In this document: positions 1 to 9,157 of the stretch, one piece after another
Numbering within the stretch: position 1 is the first letter of the stretch
Layout: each line of letters begins with the position of its first letter
DNA from: VXOZ01 sp965220045
GTDB lineage: Bacteria; Chloroflexota; UBA11872; VXOZ01
Direction: 5' to 3'
DNA: 64,000 bases
NCBI GenBank assembly: GCA_965220045.1
Contig: OZ244803.1
Coordinates: forward strand, 1,240,001 to 1,304,000
Notes under the pieces: model-generated
What the model was told of the DNA's origin: nothing
The model's input: only the letters and a program-made list of their open reading frames with translations
Databases searched by the model: none
Made by a program: the position numbers and the translations under genes

Positions 1-1063
1 TTGCACTGCTACGCGCACCTGCTTCGGTTGTCGTGCCCGAAGATCGAGGAATTCGCCCGGTGGCTTACCCTCCACTGAGAGTTCAAGCACCGGTCCATTC
101 GTAATGTACGAGCGACCGGCTTTCAATGTCTCCAGCCAGCGGTCATATGTGAAGGAACCTTCCAGGTGCGTGTACACGCGATTCGCCGAACATATGAACC
201 AGTCGGAACCGGTACTTGCCGGCAGCTTGAAGCCGCAGTTCAGGAGGTGATACCACAGATCGTATTCTGTATCGAGCCAGTATGGGTCGAAAAGATTGAG
301 CGCATCGATGCGGTCGAGAGAGGCGGCAATCGGCGCCTCCATGCCCCAGCCGTTGTGACACCAGATTACGACTCCGCCCTGCGCTTGCGCAGAATCGCAG
401 GCGTCGAGGAGGGGCGGATAGTCAGGATCGGAATCGTCCACCAGTACGCCGCGGCTGAGGGGATCAACCTGCTCTTGCAGACGCACGAGCATGACGTGGC
501 CGTAGCCGGAACTGCTGTCGCCCAAGACGGCATTGTGCCGCGTCTCTTCACCCACGTCGAGCACCCAGTGCGGTCTGGTTGGATGCGCCATTTCACCAAC
601 CGGGAAGCGGTTGGTGGCGTATGCAAACTCCTGCTGCTGAAGGATGCTGATGACGGTGACAGTCAGATCTTCGACTTCTGAATCGAAACGGAGGCGTTCC
701 TCGGGACGGGTCTCGAATTCGCGGTAATGGATGTGCGTATTGCCGGGATACCAGCCCTGGTCATCGAGACGTATCCATCGCTGCAGCGGCAACGAGAGGT
801 CAACCGTCCCCTTTAATGGAATTGAAACCGTGACGTGGAGAGGCGCGTATTCGGTGCCGCGTTCCACTCTGACGTCAGCCTGTCCGCGGGGTAGCTCTAA
901 CGAAAACGTGCCGTCGGCGTAAAAGAAGGGATTGGTGGTTCCTACGGTACTGATGGAGCCTTCGGGTGCGTGGAAGAGCCCGCCGCTGCCTTGCACGGAG
1001 ACTTTGGCAGCGAGCGGACCGCCGCTCCGGGCATCAACTATTGTCCCTGTGATTGTCCCCATT
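1..1063 (-). CDS. CehA/McbA-like PHP metallohydrolase, 3' end cut by window edge
   Basis: The frame is open from an ATG at 1063 to the left edge, giving 354 codons of an incomplete protein. Residues 1-95 look like a beta-sandwich domain of the carboxypeptidase regulatory type (starts MGTITGTIVD). A PHP-type metal site begins at about residue 105 with GNTHIHY (His110, His112), followed by WCHNGWG and GSDWF, the order expected in the CehA/McbA family of metal-dependent hydrolases. Members include carbaryl hydrolases but most have unknown substrates, so the substrate cannot be named. No signal peptide is visible. The gene lies downstream of the polysaccharide deacetylase on the same strand, separated by a hairpin at 1120-1140. 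The family call is fairly sure; the function is open. Confidence 0.75.
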
Positions 1064-1119
1064 GATCCCGCAGTTCCACTATTCCTTGTCAGTGTGTATC
1101 ACATCGCGCCCGACCGGTA

Positions 1120-1140
1120 GCGCAGGTTTGCAACCTGCGC
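1120..1140. repeat. Perfect inverted repeat (hairpin)
   Basis: Arms GCGCAGGTT and AACCTGCGC are separated by TGC. The hairpin sits between the polysaccharide deacetylase and the metallohydrolase and may act as a terminator or be an interspersed palindrome. There is no T-run on either side. A partial relative of the right arm (CGCAACCTGC) occurs at 9172-9181. Confidence 0.6.
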
Positions 1141-1232
1141 CAAAATTGCCGAGAACCGGGCAGAGAGAAACCAGAGCAACAGCAATAGAGAGGGGATTGC
1201 GACTCAGCCCTGCAGCGTGCTGTGCACTCACA

Positions 1233-2138
1233 CTACGCAGCCAGGATTGTATCGTTGACTTCCCGGTTTGTTACCACCCAGCAACCGCCGGGCTTGTCGA
1301 GCGCGCGGCGCAGCACGGTGTCCAGCATATCACAGTGGGGGTCGCGGGCCGCCAGATACGAGGGATGCGCCAAGAGACTCAAGACCAGGCCGTGCTCGTA
1401 CGCATGGTCCACGGCAACCGTCGTATGGTGAATATACTCCCAGCGGTCCAGGTCCAACGAACGAAAGGCGATGGCATCGCTCAAACCCATCATCGGGATT
1501 TCCGGGAGACCGTTGGGATAGCGGTAGGGCTGGAGAGTGTCGAGGCTGTGACGCACAGCGGCTTCCATGTCCGCGCGCGGCGGATGCCACGTGCGCTCGG
1601 TGGGGCACTGGTAGTGTGCGGAGGCAAACTGGAAACCCTCCTCTTGCAGCAGGGACTGAACTGCAGGGGCGTCTTCCAAGCCATTCGGGAATGCGCCCGG
1701 CGTGCGAAAGCCGCGGGTTTCCACTCCCAGGCGTTCGCGCAGAGCTCTGTCGGTTTGGCGTAGCTCATGGCGCAGGCACTCATGTGGCGAGAGTCCCCCC
1801 GCCCGCCAGGGCGCCCGCCTGTACGAGGCGTGCAGGTCTTCGACTCGGTTCGCCTTCACGCTTATGTGCCGGTAGGTGTGATTGTCGAGCGCATGACCCT
1901 CCGCGACCAGCCGCTTGAGGTAGTCGACGTCAGGATCCTCCAAAGCGCTGCCAACCACGAAGAACTGGAGCTTTACATCGTATTCCTTGGCAACATCAAG
2001 CATGGAGTGGACGTATTGCTTTACCTGGGGATCGATGGCGCCATAGTCGTCATAGTCGGATGTCCAATACGGGAAGTTGTAGGACATCTCGATATCGAAC
2101 GTCAGGCTCAGGCAGAATTGCGCGCCGTTGGGGTACAT
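1233..2138 (-). CDS. Polysaccharide deacetylase (NodB/CE4-like)
   Basis: This 301-residue protein has the NodB homology fold. TFDIE at residues 13-17 matches the catalytic Asp motif (usually TFDDG or TFDDD), and HTYRH at 87-91 gives the metal-binding HxxxH pair (His87, His91). The family removes N- or O-acetyl groups from polysaccharides, and some members act on allantoin or related amides; the second acidic residue of the first motif is shifted here, so the substrate is uncertain. There is no signal peptide, so action is probably cytoplasmic. The start at 2138 is the first in-frame ATG, and AAAAGGAT lies almost against it, closer than usual. It is preceded by 270 bases of palindrome-rich intergenic DNA. 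Confidence 0.8.
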   Translation of the reverse strand: MYPNGAQFCLSLTFDIEMSYNFPYWTSDYDDYGAIDPQVKQYVHSMLDVAKEYDVKLQFFVVGSALEDPDVDYLKRLVAEGHALDNHTYRHISVKANRVEDLHASYRRAPWRAGGLSPHECLRHELRQTDRALRERLGVETRGFRTPGAFPNGLEDAPAVQSLLQEEGFQFASAHYQCPTERTWHPPRADMEAAVRHSLDTLQPYRYPNGLPEIPMMGLSDAIAFRSLDLDRWEYIHHTTVAVDHAYEHGLVLSLLAHPSYLAARDPHCDMLDTVLRRALDKPGGCWVVTNREVNDTILAA

Positions 2139-2255
2139 ATCCTTTTGACCTTCGCAGGGGCCGTGAAATCGAGTGACTGCAGCTAGATGTACTAGAAGTC
2201 TAGATCCGATTAGCGCCCTAATCGAGTCCGCTCGCCCTGAGCATTGGCGTCCTGA

Positions 2256-2300
2256 TCGAGTCCGTTCGCCCTCAGCTAGTCGAAGGGTGAACGGACTCGA
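2256..2300. repeat. Long inverted repeat (17-bp stem)
   Basis: Arms TCGAGTCCGTTCGCCCT and AGGGTGAACGGACTCGA pair with a single G-T wobble around an 11-base loop. A partial copy of the left arm occurs just upstream at 2223-2238. It lies between the DegT aminotransferase and the deacetylase (both minus strand) and could terminate the former, but it looks like an interspersed repeat. Confidence 0.6.
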
Positions 2301-2331
2301 AGTATTATACTAACGCCGCTTAATCTCCGCA

Positions 2332-2349
2332 GCCTGTGCTTCGACAGGC
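2332..2349. repeat. Short palindromic repeat
   Basis: GCCTGT and ACAGGC flank a 6-base loop, followed by CAGCACGAACGG. From memory, this phrase is common as an intergenic repeat in many environmental genomes. It sits about 60 bases downstream of the DegT stop codon. Confidence 0.45.
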
Positions 2350-2408
2350 TCAGCACGAACGGCTGCAGGGTCTTGTCTAAGAGAGCACTGAACTCAGGAC
2401 CCGTGACC

Positions 2409-3677
2409 TTACGCCCGGTAGCGGTCCGTCACCTTGGCCAAGATCGTCGCCATGTCTTCCACGTCCTGGTCGGTGTACTTATCCGTCCAGTTCCAGCGGA
2501 TGGTCGTATCCACGTGCTCCTTGGCGATGGGTACCATGTCCGCGCTGTACTCGATGTCCTTGGCAAACTCGTTCATGGGATGGTCCCACGGCCAGTGCGA
2601 TTCGCCGGCCACCGTCGTCTTAGTGTGTAGGAATGTGTGGCTGTCGGGCACCAGTTGCCAGGGACCGGGCTCGGCCTTGAGGCCCTCGGCCATGAGCGCG
2701 TCGGAGAGATCCCACAGGCCGCACGTGAACGCGTCGGGGTCTACGCGCAAGTAGTAGTACCAGTAGATGTGGTCGGCGCCTTCAGGGATGTACGGCGGGA
2801 TCAGCCCGGGAATATCCTCTACAATGCGTTGGCTCAGCGCGGCTGTCGTTTCCCGGCGACGCTGGTTCTGCTCTTCGAGAATGTGGAGCATGCCCAACAC
2901 AAAGGCTGCCTCTAGTTCGCCAAAACGCATGTTCAGGCCGAAGCGCACGTGCTTGCGGCCGTAGCGCTCCACCGGCACGCCGCCCCGCGAGACACCGAAC
3001 AGGTGCACGCGGTCGGCAATATCCTTGTTGTCCGTAAGCAGCGCGCCGCCGTGGCCGCCGGAAAGATGCTTCTCAGCGTCGAATGAGAACGCGCCTACGT
3101 CGCCCAGGGTACCCGCATTGCGGCCCTTGTACTTTGCCAACGGGGCCTGGCACACGTCCTCAATAAGAAGGATGTTGTGCTTCTTGGCCAGCGCCACGAT
3201 GTCGTCCATAGGGCAGAGCAGCCCGTACCAGTGGACGGCGATGATGGCTGCCGTGCGTTCCGAGATGACCTCTGCGATGGTTTCGGCAGTGACGTTACCG
3301 GTGCGAATGTCCACGTCCGGGAAGATGGGAATCGCCCCCTGCGCCATGATACCGGCTAGCGAGCCGAGGTCGGTAATCGGATTAACAATGACCTCTTTAC
3401 CGGGGCCGATATCCATCGCCGCGATGATGGTATGCAGCGTGGCGGTACAGTTGGCCAGGGAGACGCAGTACTTCGCGCCATTGACTTCGGCAAACTCCTG
3501 CTCGAAGCGCGGCAAGTAACCGGAACTTAGACCCTTCTCCAGCACTTCCTTGATGTTATCGAAGGACTCTTGCGGTACGTCGCGGGGGAAGATCCCCGGA
3601 AGCGGGTTATCCGCCGACCGCACCGGCGTCCCGCCTTCAATCGCGAGTCGCGTATCTACAGGGGTCTTTATCGCCAT
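2409..3677 (-). CDS. DegT/DnrJ/EryC1/StrS-type PLP aminotransferase
   Basis: A 422-residue fold-type I PLP enzyme. SFDAEKHLSGG at residues 198-208 contains the lysine (Lys203) that binds PLP, and IEDVCQA at 172-178 is the Asp-containing cofactor motif. Known relatives aminate keto-sugars for cell-surface glycans or antibiotics, or act as dehydratases; the substrate cannot be read from sequence. The ATG at 3677 is preferred over one 13 codons upstream because AAGGAG lies nine bases before it. It follows the solute-binding protein gene by 93 bases, with a hairpin between them, so it may be read separately. A role in sugar metabolism would fit the neighbouring transport genes but is an inference. 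Confidence 0.85.
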   Translation of the reverse strand: MAIKTPVDTRLAIEGGTPVRSADNPLPGIFPRDVPQESFDNIKEVLEKGLSSGYLPRFEQEFAEVNGAKYCVSLANCTATLHTIIAAMDIGPGKEVIVNPITDLGSLAGIMAQGAIPIFPDVDIRTGNVTAETIAEVISERTAAIIAVHWYGLLCPMDDIVALAKKHNILLIEDVCQAPLAKYKGRNAGTLGDVGAFSFDAEKHLSGGHGGALLTDNKDIADRVHLFGVSRGGVPVERYGRKHVRFGLNMRFGELEAAFVLGMLHILEEQNQRRRETTAALSQRIVEDIPGLIPPYIPEGADHIYWYYYLRVDPDAFTCGLWDLSDALMAEGLKAEPGPWQLVPDSHTFLHTKTTVAGESHWPWDHPMNEFAKDIEYSADMVPIAKEHVDTTIRWNWTDKYTDQDVEDMATILAKVTDRYRA

Positions 3678-3708
3678 GGCTGACGCTCCTTCATTCGCCA
3701 TAGCGGCA

Positions 3709-3735
3709 ACAGGCACCGGAGTATTGGGTGCCTGT
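3709..3735 (-). terminator. Hairpin after solute-binding protein gene
   Basis: Nine-base arms ACAGGCACC and GGTGCCTGT flank a 9-base loop, 36 bases past the stop of the gene at 3771-5165. There is only a weak T-rich tail, so it may attenuate rather than fully stop transcription into the aminotransferase gene. Confidence 0.5.
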
Positions 3736-3770
3736 TACCACACTCGATACTCAAAGTGTCTGGTGGCAGC

Positions 3771-5165
3771 TTAGCAGATGCAGCCACCCTCTTGCAGCGC
3801 TATCGCCGAAACCTGCTGGGCCTCAGCGATTGCCTCTGCTACGGTCTTTTCACCTGCTTCCATCTGTCCCCAAAGCTCAGACCATGCGCCGTTAATGTCG
3901 GCTTGTCTTACCGCCTGGCGCAGAGGAATGCTGACATCGGCAATCGCCTTGTACGTTTCCGGCTTTTCGAATGGATATTGCACAGCGGGTGTATAGGTGC
4001 GGTTGGGCGGGAAGCGGCCGCCGCCGAGGTTCGCCCAGTCCGGTTGCACCTCTTCACTGATGAGGTACTTGTAGAGGTCCCACGTCGCGTCCGGCTGCGG
4101 CGAACTGCGGGCGATCCAAAAAGCATTGATCAACAACGGCGTGCCGCGACCGGCAGGTCCCAACGGGACGTTTGCCAAATCGACGTTGAAAGGCGTTTGC
4201 CCCTCAACAATCTCCTGGTTGATGGTCCGCGTGTACCAAGGTCCGGTCAGGACCATGCCGAGCTTTTGCTCAGTAAAGTTCGGCGCAACGTCGGTTTCCT
4301 TCCGGGCGAGCGGCGGGTGCACTTGATGCTTGACGACGTGGTCCAGCACGGTTTGCACGGCCTCGGCTGATTCGGGGGAATCAATGGCGGGCGCGGTAAA
4401 GTCCTCGTTCCACCAGCCGGCGCCCCAAGACTTCAACGCGATCACGATGCTGGAGTGGGCGTTTCCATTGAAACTCAGACCCCAGCGCGTCACGTTCGTG
4501 CCCTCGCGGGTAGTCAGTTTCGTTGCCAATTCAGTCAGGGTGTCCCAGTTCAGGTTGCCCGCGGCATCCAGGTCGGCTGGAGACGTCAGTCCCTCGTTGG
4601 TCATCATGTCGTCGTTGTACCAAATGGAGCGGGCGCCAAGGAACCAGGCGATGCCGTATAGATTGCCGCCAATCCGCTCAAGGGCGCCTTCGTAATACTC
4701 AGAGAGGTCAACGTCAGCATCCTTCGCGATGAAGGGGTCCAGCGGCTGGATGATATCCGCGGTTGCAAATTGGCTGATGTAGCCGAACCAGCCATAGTAC
4801 ATGTCATACGCAATGCCCGCGGCGCTGGCGGCCACGGCCTTTTCCGCCACCGCGGTCAGCGGCCAAGTCACGATGTCAAGCTCGACCTTTACGTCGGGAT
4901 TGCGCTCTTCGTAGCGACCGATGACCGCGCCGTAGGTCTCGTCCCACACTTCTTGCTGGGTAGTGAAGTGCATGTACTTGATAATCGTCGGTTCCATAGC
5001 CTCCGGCGCCGCCGTCGGTTCCGGTTCCGGCTCGTCTTTAGTTTCGGGCGCATCTGCGGGAGCGGGAGCCACCTGGCCGCAAGCAGCCAGGGCAATTCCG
5101 CCTACACCCAAACTTGCCGTGCTGGACAAAAGAGACCGACGGGAAAATCGCTTTGCAGTTCGCAT
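3771..5165 (-). CDS. ABC-type extracellular solute-binding lipoprotein (family 1, sugar type), paralog A
   Basis: A 464-residue periplasmic-binding-protein-like lipoprotein. The N-terminus has a twin-arginine motif (FSRRSLL) and a lipobox ending LAAC at about residue 29, then a charged Pro/Glu/Ala-rich linker, then the bilobed family 1 binding domain. It should be anchored outside the membrane and deliver a ligand, probably a carbohydrate, to an ABC permease. No permease gene is adjacent. AAGGAG lies seven bases before the ATG, and a good promoter is at 5205-5232. It is closely similar along its whole length to the next gene, including an unusual EGGCIC ending, so the pair arose by tandem duplication. 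Confidence 0.88.
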   Translation of the reverse strand: MRTAKRFSRRSLLSSTASLGVGGIALAACGQVAPAPADAPETKDEPEPEPTAAPEAMEPTIIKYMHFTTQQEVWDETYGAVIGRYEERNPDVKVELDIVTWPLTAVAEKAVAASAAGIAYDMYYGWFGYISQFATADIIQPLDPFIAKDADVDLSEYYEGALERIGGNLYGIAWFLGARSIWYNDDMMTNEGLTSPADLDAAGNLNWDTLTELATKLTTREGTNVTRWGLSFNGNAHSSIVIALKSWGAGWWNEDFTAPAIDSPESAEAVQTVLDHVVKHQVHPPLARKETDVAPNFTEQKLGMVLTGPWYTRTINQEIVEGQTPFNVDLANVPLGPAGRGTPLLINAFWIARSSPQPDATWDLYKYLISEEVQPDWANLGGGRFPPNRTYTPAVQYPFEKPETYKAIADVSIPLRQAVRQADINGAWSELWGQMEAGEKTVAEAIAEAQQVSAIALQEGGCIC

Positions 5166-5204
5166 AATGTTCTCCTTGACAATACCCGCGGCAAAACTGA
5201 CTGA

Positions 5205-5232
5205 ATGTTACCCCCCCTTCTTGTGTTGTCAA
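5205..5232 (-). promoter_or_regulatory. Predicted sigma-70-type promoter for paralog A
   Basis: Read on the minus strand, TTGACA (5232-5227) and TAACAT (5210-5205) are 16 bases apart, about 40 bases before the start codon of the solute-binding protein. The spacer contains a run of seven G. Confidence 0.5.
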
Positions 5233-5537
5233 ACTACAACCTGGGGAAATGCTAGCAGTGGCCGCATCAAGTTGCTTGTTATTTCGGGCCCTTGTTCCGA
5301 CCGCAAGGCAGTTTGCTTGGGGCCCCGCCCCATCCTTGACCAACGCGGTCTCTCCGACGGGATCACGTTCAGCGGCCTGTCCGTCCACGGCGAACAAGCC
5401 ACCTCGTGCTTCATCGCTCTGCCGGAGCGTGGCTCGTCAGGCAAACCGAGGCTGGCGCAGGGCAAACGGATTGCGCCCTCTGTCCCGTTCACCCTCCGCC
5501 AACTCAAGAGAATAGGCGCGACTCGCCCTGCGTTGAC
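5233..5537. other. Intergenic stretch, nothing recognised
   Basis: About 305 bases between the two tandem solute-binding protein genes. No RNA gene or convincing coding frame was seen, and no strong terminator was found for the upstream paralog. Confidence 0.4.
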
Positions 5538-6932
5538 CTAGCAGATGCAGCCGCCCTCTTTCAGCGCGTTGTCGGCCACTTGGTGAATTTCGGCCAAAGA
5601 CTCCGCAACAGTCTTCTGACCTTCTTCCAACTGACCCCAAAGTTCGCCCCACGCGCCGTTGACGTCAGATTGCTTCACTACTTGGCGCAAGGGGATGCCG
5701 ACCTCGGCGATGGCCTGGTAGGTCTCCACACTCTCGAAGGGATACTGCACGACTGGGGGATAGGTGCGGTTTGCCGGGAACCGGCCGCCGCCCAGGTTGG
5801 CCCAATCCGGCTGCACTTCCTCGCTGATGAGGTACTTATAGAAATCCCAGGTCGTATCGGGATCCGGCGAGGTGCTGGCAATCCAAAACGCGTTGAGGAG
5901 CATGGGCGTGCCGCGGCCGCCAGGGCCGACCGGCACTGAAGCAAGCTCGACGTTGAACGGCGTTTCGCCTTCGTAGATTTGCTGATTGATGGAACGCGTA
6001 TACCAGGGCCCATTTAGGACCATTGCAAGTTTCTGCTCATTGAATGATGGTGCAACGTCGGTCTCTTTGCGATTAATGGGGGGATGCACCTTATGCTTGA
6101 CGACCAGGTCCAGCACGGCTTGCACCGCATCGACTGAGCCCGCCGAGTTGATGGCCGGGGCGCTGAAGTCCTCGTTCCACCAGTCCGCGCCCCACGACTT
6201 GAGCGCAATGAGAATGCGGTCCGGGCGATTGCCACCAAAGTGTAGTCCCCACTGGGAAACATTAGCTCCCTCGTGGGTGGTCAGTTTTGTAGAAAGCTCC
6301 GCCAGCGCGTCCCAGGTGAACTTCCCTTCGGCTTCCAACTTGCTCGGCGAATCGACACCCGCGCTCGTCATGAGGTCGGCGTTGTACCAGATGGTGCGCG
6401 CACCCATAAACCAGGCGATGCCGTACAGCCTGCCGTTGATCTTCTCCAAGGCAAAGTCGTAGTACTCGGAGAGATCGAACGTGGCATCCTTCGCGACGAG
6501 AGCATCGAGCGGCTGGATAATCTCGGCAGTGGCGAACTGGCTGATATAGCCGAACCAGCCATAGTACATGTCGTACGTTATCCCTGCCGCGTGCGTCGAT
6601 ACCGCCTTTTCCGACAAGTTCGTCAGCCCGCCCGAAACGAGGTCAAGCTCCACCTTAACGTCCGGGTTGCGCTCTTCATAGCGGTTGATGACGCCGCCGT
6701 ACGTGTCATCCCACACCTGCTGCTGCGTGGTGTAGTGCATGTACTTGATGACCTTAGACTCCATCTCCTTGGGAGCCTCTTTCGCCTCGGCCTGCGGCTT
6801 TTCTTCCGCTTGCGGCGCTTCCATAGGTGCGGCGGGCACCTGGCCGCAGGCGGCGAGAGCCGCGCTGCCTACGCCAAGACTTGCCATTCCGGCCAAAATG
6901 GATCTACGGGAATAATGCCTAAGTGCGTCCAA
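5538..6932 (-). CDS. ABC-type extracellular solute-binding lipoprotein (family 1, sugar type), paralog B
   Basis: 464 residues, the same length as the neighbouring paralog and alignable throughout (shared KYMHxTTQQ, DMYYGWFGYISQFATA, WANLGGGRFP and the C-terminal EGGCIC). The N-terminus has a twin-arginine motif (YSRRSIL) and a lipobox ending LAAC near residue 29. It probably captures an extracellular sugar or related solute. The start codon is TTG, supported by AAGGAG six bases upstream and by a near-consensus promoter at 6970-6998. No permease or ATPase gene is adjacent. The paired Cys at the extreme C-terminus are unusual for this family and could form a disulphide; this is unproven. Confidence 0.88.
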   Translation of the reverse strand: MDALRHYSRRSILAGMASLGVGSAALAACGQVPAAPMEAPQAEEKPQAEAKEAPKEMESKVIKYMHYTTQQQVWDDTYGGVINRYEERNPDVKVELDLVSGGLTNLSEKAVSTHAAGITYDMYYGWFGYISQFATAEIIQPLDALVAKDATFDLSEYYDFALEKINGRLYGIAWFMGARTIWYNADLMTSAGVDSPSKLEAEGKFTWDALAELSTKLTTHEGANVSQWGLHFGGNRPDRILIALKSWGADWWNEDFSAPAINSAGSVDAVQAVLDLVVKHKVHPPINRKETDVAPSFNEQKLAMVLNGPWYTRSINQQIYEGETPFNVELASVPVGPGGRGTPMLLNAFWIASTSPDPDTTWDFYKYLISEEVQPDWANLGGGRFPANRTYPPVVQYPFESVETYQAIAEVGIPLRQVVKQSDVNGAWGELWGQLEEGQKTVAESLAEIHQVADNALKEGGCIC

Positions 6933-6969
6933 TTTACTCTCCTTGGCTACAATTCACGATATTGACAAC

Positions 6970-6998
6970 AGTTTAATCGCCATCTTGGCTTCTGTCAA
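6970..6998 (-). promoter_or_regulatory. Strong sigma-70-type promoter for paralog B
   Basis: On the minus strand TTGACA (6998-6993) and TAAACT (6975-6970) are 17 bases apart, about 40 bases before the TTG start codon. Confidence 0.65.
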
Positions 6999-7045
6999 CC
7001 CTGCTAACCCAGTTCGACTGGCCTTGGGAGAAGTGATTTCACATC

Positions 7046-7074
7046 TTCGCAGAAGCGCCTTTTTGCGGTATACT
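7046..7074 (+). promoter_or_regulatory. Predicted promoter for tRNA-Glu
   Basis: TTCGCA (7046-7051) and TATACT (7069-7074) are 17 bases apart, placing the start of transcription about 18 bases before the tRNA. Confidence 0.5.
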
Positions 7075-7098
7075 GAGAAAGTGAAGCGGACCTCCCTT

Positions 7099-7171
7099 GC
7101 CCCCATCGTCTAGTGGCCCAGGACGCAGGCCTTTCAAGCCTGTAACGCGGGTTCGATTCCCGCTGGGGGCG
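7099..7171 (+). tRNA. tRNA-Glu (anticodon TTC)
   Basis: A 72-base cloverleaf plus discriminator G. The acceptor arms GCCCCCA and TGGGGGC pair fully, the anticodon stem CAGGC/GCCTG encloses CTTTCAA (anticodon TTC), and the T-arm carries GGTTCGATTCC. The 3' CCA is not encoded. Confidence 0.95.
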
Positions 7172-7494
7172 CCTCTTTCTTTCAATCCAGCCAATGTTCT
7201 CTCACTCTGAATGCAGTGCTCTGCTGTGTCGGATTCCACCGCATTTCCACACGCATCCATGTCAATTGGAGCGCTTTCTGCCGCATCTTGTGGTTCGCAA
7301 TTTGCCCGACTTCCATTAGGTGCCATGCATGCGACTTCTCGTGGATCGGTCCCCGTCCCACAACCGCCCGTCTCATCTTGCCCAAGAGCCAACACTCCGC
7401 AAAGATCCATTTCGTGATCTTCTTGTGTCGGTTTGTCAATGGTCTCCCGTGAATATTAAGATTGACTGACTAAGGAAAAGCCCCCTCTAACTAC
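7172..7494. other. Intergenic stretch, nothing recognised
   Basis: About 320 bases between tRNA-Glu and the promoter of the next solute-binding protein. No convincing coding frame, repeat or RNA gene was seen. Confidence 0.4.
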
Positions 7495-7523
7495 TTGACT
7501 AGAATCTCTAACCGTGGTATTAA
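7495..7523 (+). promoter_or_regulatory. Predicted sigma-70-type promoter for third solute-binding protein
   Basis: TTGACT (7495-7500) and TATTAA (7518-7523) are 17 bases apart, about 78 bases before the ATG. Confidence 0.55.
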
Positions 7524-7600
7524 CGGTGCGTGTATATCACCTACATAGCGCGCAATGTCGTCTCAATGCCTGAGGCGGTTGTGCGGAAAGGGCAGGTATC

Positions 7601-8974
7601 ATGCGAACCTCAAGACGCACATTCTTGGCGATGGCGGGAGGAGGCGCGAGTATTGCGATTCTTGCCGCTTGCGGCGCGGTGCCGGCAACCTCGATGGAAG
7701 AAACCCCGGCAGAGGAACCTGAGAAGGAGGCCATGGAGGCCCCCGAAGAAGCAAAGATCCTCCCCGTCACATTTTGGTACCATTCCTTCCCGGCTTGGAA
7801 TTTCGATACGGAAGAGCTTCCCAGGGCGCTACGGGCGCAGTTTGATGAGACGTCCGGCTATAAGATGATCCCGCTGGGTCGCCCAAATGGGGGATTCAAT
7901 GACGTGCAGACGGTGGTAGCAGCTGGCACGGCTCCAGACGTCGTGAAGACGCAGTCCTGGGTGCAGAACGAGTGGGGCGTGCTGGAGATCGTGCAGCCGC
8001 TCGATCCTTGGCTGGGCACGGCGCAGAACACCCAGTTTGACGACCTCTGGAAGGAAAAGCTGAACGCGACTCAGTACCAGGGCAAGACCCACGCGCTCTC
8101 CTACAGTATCGACGCCCGCATTATATTCTCCAATACCGTTCAATACCTCGAGGCCGGGCTCGATCCGGAGAATCCGCCACAGACGTGGGCAGATATGGAA
8201 GACGCGGTCACCAAGACCTTCAAGAAGCAGGGCGATGACATCCAGGTGCTCTCGTGGGACCCCTTCCGCGGATCCGGCGGCGTGCACACGTGGATGGTGC
8301 CCTATTGGCAGCTTGGCGGCGAAATCTTCAACGAGGACAAGACCAAGTTCACGGTCAATAACGAACTCGCCGTCGAAGCGCTCACCTGGTTAATGCGCAT
8401 CTACGACCTCCAGGGCGGCTGGCCGAGCATTGCGCCATTCCACACGGATAAGCGCAACCGCGAGCAGACAGCCAATGGCGAGATGACGCACTATTACGAG
8501 GGCAATGCCGTACGCAACGCCTTCTTCCGGAAATTCCACCCGGATTTCGAGTTCCACTTCTTTGGCTATCCGTTGCCTTCTGCTGACGGCGTGCTCAGTA
8601 ACTACTCCGGAGACTGGGCATTCTGCATGCCAAACGGCAGCGCCAACCCGGACGGGGGGTTCGCGGTGATCGACTTCTTCTATGACGCGGGCGTCAACTT
8701 GGAGTGGTCGATTGTCATGGACCGCATTCCCGTGCGCAAGTCGGTTGCGGAGAGCGAAGATTATATCCAGGGCGATCCCTTTAAGCAGTTGATCATCAAG
8801 GAGATGGACGGCGCCCGCTTTGTGGCAAGTGTGCCCGGGGCCCGCGGCATTCTCGGCGCTACCGGCGCGGCAATCAACAGCATCCGCAACGGCGAGGCGA
8901 CCATTCCTGAGGCACTGCAACTCTTCGAGGACAAGGGCCAGACTTCAATGGACGAATTCCTCGAAAACCAGTAA
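7601..8974 (+). CDS. Extracellular solute-binding lipoprotein (family 1)
   Basis: A 457-residue binding protein with a twin-arginine motif (SRRTFL, residues 4-9) and a lipobox ending LAAC near residue 24, then an acidic Glu-rich linker and the family 1 binding fold. It is clearly diverged from the tandem pair at 3771-6932 and lacks their Cys-rich tail. The likely role is capture of an oligosaccharide or similar solute at the outer face of the membrane. No ABC permease is nearby, so its partner must lie elsewhere. The ATG at 7601 has AAAGGG nine bases upstream. A hairpin at 9014-9048 follows the stop codon. Confidence 0.87.
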   Translation: MRTSRRTFLAMAGGGASIAILAACGAVPATSMEETPAEEPEKEAMEAPEEAKILPVTFWYHSFPAWNFDTEELPRALRAQFDETSGYKMIPLGRPNGGFNDVQTVVAAGTAPDVVKTQSWVQNEWGVLEIVQPLDPWLGTAQNTQFDDLWKEKLNATQYQGKTHALSYSIDARIIFSNTVQYLEAGLDPENPPQTWADMEDAVTKTFKKQGDDIQVLSWDPFRGSGGVHTWMVPYWQLGGEIFNEDKTKFTVNNELAVEALTWLMRIYDLQGGWPSIAPFHTDKRNREQTANGEMTHYYEGNAVRNAFFRKFHPDFEFHFFGYPLPSADGVLSNYSGDWAFCMPNGSANPDGGFAVIDFFYDAGVNLEWSIVMDRIPVRKSVAESEDYIQGDPFKQLIIKEMDGARFVASVPGARGILGATGAAINSIRNGEATIPEALQLFEDKGQTSMDEFLENQ

Positions 8975-9013
8975 TCCGGAGAGATCGCGGCCTTCGGACG
9001 GCATCAGCAGACT

Positions 9014-9048
9014 ACAACGGGGAGGAAGCAACCCTTTCTCCCCGTTGT
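9014..9048 (+). terminator. Hairpin after third solute-binding protein
   Basis: Perfect 11-base arms ACAACGGGGAG and CTCCCCGTTGT with a 13-base loop, 40 bases past the stop codon. There is no clear T-run. Confidence 0.6.
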
Positions 9049-9157
9049 CTTGCGTTGGCGGGATTCGACGCATAGTGAAGGAACGCTTGCTGCTGGCGTG
9101 TACCACAAACCCATTTGCAGCCTCTTGCCACGACTCCATAGCAGATTGTCCCAATCG

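Noticed and set aside
143..681. Frames on both strands in the first 700 bases
   Set aside because: They lie within the metallohydrolase frame that runs from 1063 to the left edge and shows real motifs; these are shadows.
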